64,000 nucleotides of DNA, taken from NCBI GenBank assembly GCA_020744425.1, contig JAGMUV010000007.1, positions 1,302,001-1,366,000 on the forward strand. The letters are read 5' to 3'. The notes under the pieces are model-generated. The model ran no database searches, was not told where the DNA came from, and saw only the letters and a program-made list of their open reading frames with translations. The position numbers and the translations under genes are program-made. Shown piece by piece: positions 56,894-64,000 of this stretch (position 1 is the stretch's first letter; the number at the start of each line of letters is the position of its first letter). This DNA is from Dactylonectria macrodidyma (lineage: Eukaryota > Ascomycota > Sordariomycetes > Hypocreales > Nectriaceae).

Positions 56894-57203
56894 GTAAGCT
56901 CCCTAACGTCCCCGCTAGTTTCGCGTCCCATGTTCCGGCCTTCCAGGTATCCACGTTCGCCGCCAAAGGGGCGCTGCCTCCATCAGTACATCTACTGGGG
57001 CTGAGTACCCGTCTCCGGGCCACCTCACCCTTTCAGATCTTCAACCTCATAACCTACAACCTTCGGCCCCTCGACTCATTCTCTTATTCTCCCATACATG
57101 ACCACTCTGCTATAGTCATCGAGGCTCTTGCACCATCGCCGTTCTCTGTGTGTGTATTTCCTTTCCGACCCGGACGCTGCGGCGTTCCATCCGCATAGCC
57201 ACT

Positions 57204-59162
57204 ATGGCGCTCCTCTCGATGCTCCCAGGCCCGAGACGATGGCCGGCTTTGCTCTCGCTGGCACTCTGGCCCGCCACGGGCTCTGCGGGAGACTCGGCCG
57301 CCGATTACTATGTTCGCGATCTCCCCGGATTGCCTTCAGACTCTCCTCCCATCAAAATGCATGCTGGGTAAGTCATCCCGGGCTTCCGCCGCATCCCAGC
57401 CCTGCTGACGCGTCCTTGAATTGAAGCCATATTGAAATCACCCCCGAGCACAACGGAAACCTCTTTTTCTGGCACTTTGAGAACCAGCACATCGCCGACA
57501 AGCAGCGAACTGTTATCTGGATTAACGGAGGGCCAGGATGCAGCTCCGAGGATGGCGCAATGATGGAAATCGGCCCCTATCGAGTCAAGGACGAGAATAC
57601 CTTAGTTCCGAACAACGGCTCTTGGAACGAGTTCGCCAATTTGCTCTTCGTCGACAACCCAGTCGGCACTGGTTTCAGCTATGTCGACACCGACAGCTTT
57701 GTGCATGAGCTGGGTGACATGGCAGACCAGTTTGTCCAGTTTCTCGAGAAGTGGTTTGCCTTGTTCCCTCAGTATGACACTGATGACGTAGGTACCCTGC
57801 TCCCCATCCCAACTCCTCCCATTTGCTCACCCTTAATAGATTTATATCTCTGGCGAGTCGTACGCTGGACAGCACATCCCCTACATTGCGAATGCCATTA
57901 TCGCCCGCAACAAAAAGAACCCGAAAACCCCCTGGAACCTCAAGGGACTGCTGATTGGAAACGGCTGGATCTCCCCGAGAGAGCAGTATCCAGCATACAT
58001 TACCTTTGCTGTCGAAAAAGGGCTCATCAAGAAGGGCTCGGATGAGCACCAGCAATTGAAACACGAGCTGCGAATCTGCGAGAAGCGCATGGCCACCGAG
58101 GCTGGTCTCGTCGATTACAGCGAATGCGAAGCCATCCTGTCAAGCATTCTCAGACTGACCAGGTCGGGCAGTGGCGATAAATCATGCATCAACATGTATG
58201 ACGTGCGACTCAAGGATTCCTATCCTAGCTGTGGCATGAATTGGCCCCCAGACCTGAAGGCTGTTGGCCCCTACCTGAGGAGAAGAGATGTTGTCAGTGC
58301 TCTACACGTCAGTGACCAGAAGAATACCGGATGGCAGGAATGCAACGGCGCTGTGGGATCGGCCTTCAGTGCAAGAAACTCGAAACCCTCTGTCGATTAC
58401 CTTCCTGCTCTTCTAGAGGAGATCCCTATTCTCCTCTTCTCGGGAGCTGAAGACCTGATTTGTAACCACATCGGTACCGAAGAGATGCTCAATAAGATGT
58501 CATGGAATGGTGGCAGAGGCTTTGAGGTAACCCCTGGAAACTGGGCCCCTCGCCGTGACTGGACGTTCGAGGGCAAACCTGCGGGCTTCTGGCAGGAGGC
58601 TCGAAATTTGACCTATGTCTTATTCTACAACTCTTCTCACATGGTGCCCTTTGACCTGCCCCGCCAAAGCCGAGATATGCTGGACCGTTTCATGGGTATC
58701 AATATCGACCATATTGGCGGAGACCCTGCCGATAGCCGCATCGACGGCGAGAAGGGGCCTGAAACCACCGTGGGTGGTGCTTCCAACAAAACTCAAGAAG
58801 CTCAAGAGGACCAGGAGAAGAAGTTGGAAGAGGCCAAATGGGCTGCGTATCAGAAATCAGGCGAGGTCGTTCTCGTCATCGTGGCCATCGCTGCCACAGC
58901 CTGGGCATACTTCATCTGGCGTGAGCGTCGCAAGGGTGCCGCCTACCATGCGATTGCTGGCAACGACTCTTCTGGGCGATTGGACCGCATGCGCAGCAAG
59001 CCAGGTCCTGGTGATCTCGAGGCCGCGGCTTTCGACGAGAGCGAGCTGGACGACCTACATGTCGAGACTCCGACAGCGCCCGGAAGGGCCCAGTATGCAG
59101 TGGGCGACGACAGTGACAGCGACTCGGAAGACGAAAAGAAGCCGACAGGCCGACGCTCGTGA
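57204..59162 (+). CDS. KEX1: Kex1-type serine carboxypeptidase
   Basis: Late-Golgi membrane carboxypeptidase that trims C-terminal Lys and Arg from secreted proteins after Kex2 cleavage. Exons 57204-57367, 57427-57787 and 57840-59162 give 615 residues. A signal peptide covers about residues 1-28. [20 protein letters not shown] and [13 protein letters not shown] are family hallmarks. The catalytic triad is Ser182 (GESYAG, right after intron 2), Asp380 ([12 protein letters not shown]) and His442 (NSSHMVPFD). A membrane helix at about 518-535 ([18 protein letters not shown]) precedes an acidic cytosolic tail ([12 protein letters not shown]), which would carry Golgi retention signals. Length and layout match other fungal Kex1 proteins. 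Confidence 0.95.
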
Positions 59163-59520
59163 TAATATGGTACCTCTGCAACCTTACTTCCGCTTGGGTT
59201 TGGGGGACATGTCGACTATTTGGTGTCCTAGGCTACTTTCATATGCAAGGTTGGTTGGAGCATGTCATGGCTAGAACGGCGTTTGGAGTTTGATAATGCA
59301 ACTCAACTTTTTTTGTATCATCTAAATGGGCCAAGTTGCGCCAGGAACGCCAATCTAAAATGTAGAGCGCTCCGTACAAACATTCCTTTCCTCGTGACCG
59401 TAGTTGTGTTGCGGGCGCCATTCCCTGTCCTGGGCCCGCCGAAGAATCCAACCCATCCCAAAACCAAGTGTATATACGCCTGCATCGCTGCATTCCCATC
59501 GTCCGTTACAAGTGCCTTGT
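59163..59520. other. Convergent 3' region
   Basis: KEX1 and DRE2 end toward each other across 358 bases. Only 3' UTR sequence is expected. Confidence 0.6.
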
Positions 59521-60578
59521 TCACAGCTGGATATCCATGTTCAGCAGCCGAACCTCCTCACCAGGCTTGAAGGGCGGCAGGCCGATGTATGGGCAGCCAT
59601 CACATCGGAAAGCGTCTCCAAGGGAGCAGTTTCCGCATGAGCCCACCTTACCCTGCACCGTGAAGTCGACCTCCGCAAGGTCGTCGGAGGCGAGCTTGAC
59701 GCTCTCCAGTTTCTTGTCGGCTTCGGCACGCTTGGCTTTATCTTCGGCTTCGATGCGTTCGGCGAGGCCGCAACTGCAATCCTTGCACGCGCGTCGTCGC
59801 TTGCCGGGCTTGGGCTGGCATTCGGCGGCTGTGGATAGAAGTTAGCTTGAATAGGGAGTGGGGGGGAGGTTCACCAAAGATGGGGGAGAAGCTTACGGAT
59901 GTTGATGGGGCGTAGGAGGTCCTCCTCGGTCATGAGGTCATCCTCGTCGATGAGATCGTCGTCGTCGAGGTCGTCGCTTAGGTCGATAAAGCCAACACCG
60001 GCAGGGACAGCGGGCTTTGGTGGTTCGACTTTGGGTGCACTTCTCTTGAGAGATACTGACCCATCTGCAAAAGTATATCCGCCCTGGTTCTGCTTCTTCT
60101 TGTTTCCGAATTTGAGACTGACGACCCCCTCGCTCTCGCCATAGTCGGGTTTCTCGAAGCCTCCCCGGGAGGCGACCAGACCCGCCAGGACGGCCTCCTT
60201 AGACAGCGTCGACTCCTCCAAGTTGTTTCCATTCTGGCCCTGCAGTCGGCCCTTAGGCTTGAGGGCTTCGGCGACGGGGCCAAGGACGGCCCGGTTCATC
60301 AAGGCCAGAGACTCACCCAGCATGGACGAGGCGTCGGCTAAGATCAGGATGAGGTCGTATGTTGCGGTTGGTAGGTTGACTAGTCCCACAGATAGACGGT
60401 CGAGCATCTGAAGGTCGGTAACGGAGCGGTCATAGTTGGAGAGGACAGACGTGAGGGCTGAGGAGTGGGAGGCAAGCGAGGGAGGCGCTAGAAGGAGAGT
60501 GCGCTTGGGTGGCGAGGCGGACGGAGTGGACGAGACGAAGTCGTCGGTCGGGTCAATCATGAGAACCGCGGGCGCCAT
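59521..60578 (-). CDS. DRE2: Fe-S cluster assembly protein Dre2 (anamorsin/CIAPIN1)
   Basis: Electron carrier of the cytosolic Fe-S assembly machinery; receives electrons from Tah18. Two exons, 60578-59897 and 59828-59521, give 329 residues. The N-terminal domain (about residues 20-150) is the fungal form of the methyltransferase-like fold. A linker contains [17 protein letters not shown]. The first Fe-S motif is C231-x10-C242-x2-C245-x-C247 ([11 protein letters not shown]), just after the intron. The second is C292-x2-C295-x7-C303-x2-C306 ([15 protein letters not shown]), followed by [14 protein letters not shown], the family's C-terminal signature. An acceptor TATCCACAG keeps the frame. The start ATG is the MAPAVLMID one; longer frames upstream are leader. 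Confidence 0.95.
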
Positions 60579-61611
60579 TGTGAAAGATTTTGCAGAAGCG
60601 AGAGAGAAGTAGCGAAGAAAACGAAGAGCGGAGTTGGGGGAAAGGGTATTGGATTTGTAGGAAGTCCGAGGACTTTTCGCCCAAGATAATGGCTTGTTGG
60701 TGTGAACTAGATTAGTCAATGGGGTGAACTAGATCTGCAGTGCATGCGGGCTTCGTGGACTGTGCGCTTCGCTTGTTATCGTGCGTTGCCTACAGTGCCA
60801 AATCGGGACGACACACGGTCTCACATCAATATTCTGTGTTGCGGGGTTCACTTCTGCTTTTCCTCGGACAGCGATCGAGGGCGATATCGATAAGCAGGCC
60901 CCTGGTTCCGACCGCGGAGGTGCGGAGCAAGCCACCATCGACCCTGCATCCAAAAGCCAGCTAGACTCTTTGAGCAGCAAATAATGATGACCGGTTGCTT
61001 ACGGACTGGCCGCTGGCGTCAATTTCTCAATTGCCCTCTCGCAGGCGTCCCGTTGCAGTGCTGACCATCGACGTGTCTGCGACTCCTCCTCGGAGATGCC
61101 CCGAAAACTTTTTGAGCAATAATCACGGCAGCGGTCGCTTACGAAAAAGTCGCCTGCCAACCGTACGACCCGGGACCTGGCCTCCCTGAACCAGGCACCG
61201 GCACAGGCACAAGCGCTGCCCGAGGACTGCCCATCCTATACGGCCTCTTCCGATTACGCTGACCTGTCACCTAATTATTCATCAAAGGGGTGGAGGGCAT
61301 GGGGAGGGCACGCGCGGTGCAAACTCGGACCAATCCCCGCCGGGAGATTTGTCGGAGTCATCTACGCTTGCCATCACTTTCTCCTTTCTGACCCATGCTT
61401 GTCTTTAATGGCTGCATGCTTTTCGTCACCGTAGGTGGGGGAGATGGATGGTTTCCGGGATCGGGGCCTTATTCTGACCCTGTCGGTTTGCATTGCGCAA
61501 TGTGACACTGGGCACTGGCGGGTGAGTCTGGACTTGTGGGTCTTTGAGACGTTTGCGACTTCGGGCATGTTTACCAGATGTCGCTTGTTCTTTTGCTTGC
61601 ATTATTCGCAG

Positions 61612-61635
61612 GTAGTAGTAGTAGTAGTAGTAGTA
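61612..61635. repeat. (GTA)8 microsatellite
   Basis: Eight perfect GTA units in non-coding DNA. Confidence 0.95.
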
Positions 61636-62356
61636 TGAGTCTAGTTTCTGTTCTAGCTATTGCTACTAAGACACGGTCCGGGCCTAGACTGGTCGCTTCT
61701 AAAGGCAGCTATCAGGCGTTGTGCCGATGCCTTGCGCCTCCTCAAGTTGCACTCGCAAGTGCATGTGGTGAATTAAATATCCATGTCTAGATGACAATGT
61801 AGTCCTATCGATACCGTTTAATACTAAACATATATATCGCTAAAAAGAAAAAGAAAGAAAAAAAACAGCCGTGGTCGTCGGGCGGAGAATGTCGCCTCTG
61901 AGATGGAGTTGCACTCCTTAAATTACCAGCAAACAACTCAAGCGCTGTGAGCAAACCATTCTGTTGACAAAGCGCATATACGCCATAACAAAGGCGCAGC
62001 TGACTCACCAGGAGGCTGTTCTTCTCAAAGCCTCAGTATTTCTAGGTAGCCAGCCCTGTGACGCACCTAATCGGTAGGCTGCGAGAGCCCGAGCCTCTAG
62101 GTCTGTGGTAATCGATACGCCAACGCTCCTCTACAACATCATCTGTCAACAGCTGGTGAAGGCTGTCTGCACCTGGCAATGAATTTCTTCTCCCTAAGGA
62201 AACAGGCGCGTGATTTGTTTGGAATGCCTAATTAAATACACGCCTTTCGATCCCCAAATTCTTGCTTCCTCCACTTCTCTCCTTCTCACCCAAGGTCCTT
62301 CCTCCCAACTTGATGCACCCGCCTTGGCGTGCCTTCCCCAGATCTTGAGTATCTCC

Positions 62357-62387
62357 AAGGCACAAAGGCACAAAGGCACAAAGGCAT
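62357..62387. repeat. 8-bp tandem repeat (AAAGGCAC)
   Basis: Two perfect and two partial units of AAAGGCAC lie in the leader region of the zinc-knuckle gene. Confidence 0.85.
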
Positions 62388-62557
62388 CAACGTTTTCGTT
62401 CTTCAGGGCTTCCTTACCTACCTAGGTAACCACCGTTCCTTCTCCTTGCATCCTCTTTCTTCCGCAAAGGACTCTTGCTCCTCTCCAAATCCTCAGACCC
62501 TTGTCTCGTGGGAAACGGGTTGGACCTCAACCAATACCAACATCGGTGAAACCGCAG

Positions 62558-62901
62558 GTGAGTACTTATATTTCTTTTTTTTTTTTTCCGCCAGGCGATA
62601 TAGATAGCTTGCCGCATCTGGATCTGAAGCGTTCTACGTGCGACAGTCTTCTCGTCGTGTGTGCTGGAAGATAGATTGTGACGAGAGTGTGTGGCTTGAC
62701 TGGGCTGTGTCTGGAAACACACGGTTCATTCTTTGCCAACATTGTTTCTTACGTGACACTCTCAAACATCTCTGTCTCCGTCGTTACCAAAAGGGACCTA
62801 AACATTTAGGGTCTTAGGCCTCCCGTTTTCTGTTCAAATTGGCTTCCCTTCTTCGCCCTTCACATTCATTCCTAAATAACCACTGACAGTTCATTTCGCA
62901 G
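62558..62901 (+). other. Probable 5' UTR intron of the zinc-knuckle gene
   Basis: A strong donor (CAG then GTGAGTACT) at 62558 pairs with an acceptor TTTCGCAG ending at 62901 and a CACTGAC branch site just before it, 37 bases upstream of the start codon. The size (344 bases) is much larger than the coding introns here, which is usual for leader introns in fungi. The call rests on splice signals only. Confidence 0.5.
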
Positions 62902-62938
62902 GTCCATTACTACATCTGATACCATCTAGCATTTCATC

Positions 62939-64000
62939 ATGTCTGAATGGAACTCTGGACCGTCCGTCCCCGACTGGGGTGATGGTGGTGCTTCAACTTC
63001 CAACAACTATGGAGGCGATCCCGACGGTTTCACTGGAGCGGGTTCTAGAGCCAATGGCTTCGACGAGAATGGACATGGAGGGTACGTCATGGCCCAAAAC
63101 TCCCAATCCTTGCCCACGTACATGGATTGTGTTAATTAGTATCCTAGCACCGACTTTAGCCAGGGCAGTGGTGATGGCAACGGCGATGACAAGTGCTTCG
63201 GCTGCGGTGAATCTGGGTACGTTGTGGCCCATCACGTTTGCAATATGTCTATCTTGGCCCACTGACAAGTCTCAAGTCATCGCAGAGCCGAATGCCCCAA
63301 TGCTCAAGAAATGACCTGCCGTTACTGCAAGCAGCCAGGGCATATGGTTCGCGACTGCCCCGACAAACCTCCCATGACTTGCGAGAACTGTGGAGAAGAA
63401 GGTCCGTTTGTTTTGAAGGGGGGGTGAATTCGGACCGGGTGAGAATACTAACTCTAGCAGGACATATGCGAAAGAACTGCGAGAACGCTCGCAAGATTAA
63501 TCGCGACCATATTGCTACTGTCACTCCCGACGAAGCTTGGCAAAAGCTTAAGCAAGCGGTCGCAGAACGCGATGTTGATGACGCCAAGGAGGCCGTTCAG
63601 GAGTATGTCAAAGCTCTGGACGGCAGTGTGACTTACCCAGAGCTTCAAAATGCGCTGATAGACCAGGGCATTGGTCTTTGGCTAATCGCCACTACGAAGC
63701 CTCTGATCAACATCTTCACCAACATGGATTTGCAGGGTAACATGGGGAAAAAGTACACCGTTTCTTATCGATTCTCGGAGAAGCCTGATCGTCCTCGTGA
63801 AATCGAGGGTTGGCCCCAGGACCGTGCCGAGATTCTCTCTCGTCTGGATGATGCTGGAGAGGTTGTTGACAAGGGAGTCCCATTGTGCTTCAACTGCAAA
63901 GAGCTTGGCCATAGTTCCAAGTACTGCGAGCAGGAAAAGGTTGAGAGAACGGACGCTCCCAAGATTTCCTGCCACAACTGCGGTGGCGACGGCCACCGTG
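62939..64000 (+). CDS. Zinc-knuckle nucleic-acid-binding protein (CnjB type), 3' end cut
   Basis: Probable RNA or single-strand DNA binding protein. Exons 62939-63081, 63148-63216, 63277-63401 and 63461 to the window edge; no stop is reached. Five CCHC knuckles are visible: CFGCGESGHRRAEC (completed across intron 2 by an AAG acceptor), CRYCKQPGHMVRDC, CENCGEEGHMRKNC (across intron 3), CFNCKELGHSSKYC and CHNCGGDGHR, the last cut by the edge. Between knuckles 3 and 4 lies a helical domain of about 120 residues (DEAWQKLKQAVAERDVDDAK, then YTVSYRFSEKPDRPREIEGW). This layout matches the fungal proteins labelled CnjB. The Gly-rich N-terminus is about 65 residues. Confidence 0.85.

Larger units (their letters stand above)
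56243..57203. other. Divergent promoter region with AT island and C tract
   Basis: This lies between the divergent start codons of the SDH assembly factor and KEX1. It holds a second AT-rich island (56455-56645) and a 25-base C tract (56869-56893). No gene was seen. Confidence 0.6.
60579..62938. other. Gene-free region between divergent DRE2 and zinc-knuckle genes
   Basis: 2.36 kb hold a (GTA)8 microsatellite (61612-61635), an 8-bp repeat (62357-62387) and a probable 5' UTR intron of the zinc-knuckle gene. No coding frame was accepted. Confidence 0.5.

Overview
The window is nuclear DNA from a filamentous ascomycete, most likely a Sordariomycete and plausibly of the order Hypocreales. The reasons are short introns of about 46 to 180 bases with GT..CTAAC..AG signals, monocistronic genes on both strands, a gene set in the form typical of that class (RAD52, STS1/Cut8, MED1, KEX1, DRE2, CnjB-type zinc knuckle), GPI-anchored wall proteins, and long gene-free stretches between genes. 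The order-level placement is an inference from remembered protein similarity, not from a search. No virus, transposase, rRNA gene, CRISPR array or convincing tRNA was seen.

Layout. 1-3775 has no supported gene. 3776-6347 (-) is a four-exon C2H2 zinc-finger regulator whose last exon encodes a separate Cys-rich module. 6348-10167 is gene-poor. 10168-10386 (+) is a small Cys-rich protein. 11304-12002 (-) is a DAP1-type heme-binding protein, divergent from a mitochondrial TPR protein resembling MGR3 (12354-14004 +). RAD52 (14495-16183 -), STS1/Cut8 (17753-18759 -), NOP13 (21410-22750 +), a DsbA-like oxidoreductase with a GC-AG intron (23060-23886 +) and an F-box protein (24163-26166 -) follow. 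After a gene-free block come the TRAMP zinc-knuckle protein AIR (29743-31854 -), sphingolipid regulator ORM (34388-35112 +), a very repetitive His/Cys-rich GPI wall protein (35855-37951 +), an O-methyltransferase (38544-39373 +), a SUR7/PalI membrane protein (39708-40414 -), an uncharacterised conserved protein (41241-42169 -) divergent from Mediator subunit MED1 (42503-44648 +), and a GPI-anchored GH16 glucanase (45164-47351 -). The right end holds mitochondrial FMT1 (51457-52740 -), the SPOUT methyltransferase SFM1 with an 18-nt exon (53697-54529 -), SDH assembly factor 2 (55515-56242 -) between two AT-rich islands, the Golgi carboxypeptidase KEX1 (57204-59162 +), Fe-S assembly factor DRE2 (59521-60578 -) and a zinc-knuckle protein cut by the window edge (62939-64000 +).

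The genes are mostly conserved housekeeping functions and do not form one pathway. Loose themes are: cell surface (His/Cys-rich GPI protein, GH16, SUR7/PalI protein, KEX1), membrane lipid (ORM, DAP1), RNA metabolism (AIR, NOP13, zinc knuckle), mitochondrial and Fe-S (MGR3-like, FMT1, SDHAF2, DRE2), nuclear proteostasis and repair (STS1, RAD52). The most unusual object is the 35855-37951 surface protein, which joins three different repeat arrays and a His11 run to four C-[KY]-G-x-x-C motifs. All exon structures were built by hand from splice signals, reading-frame closure and family similarity. They close in frame but have not been tested against transcripts.
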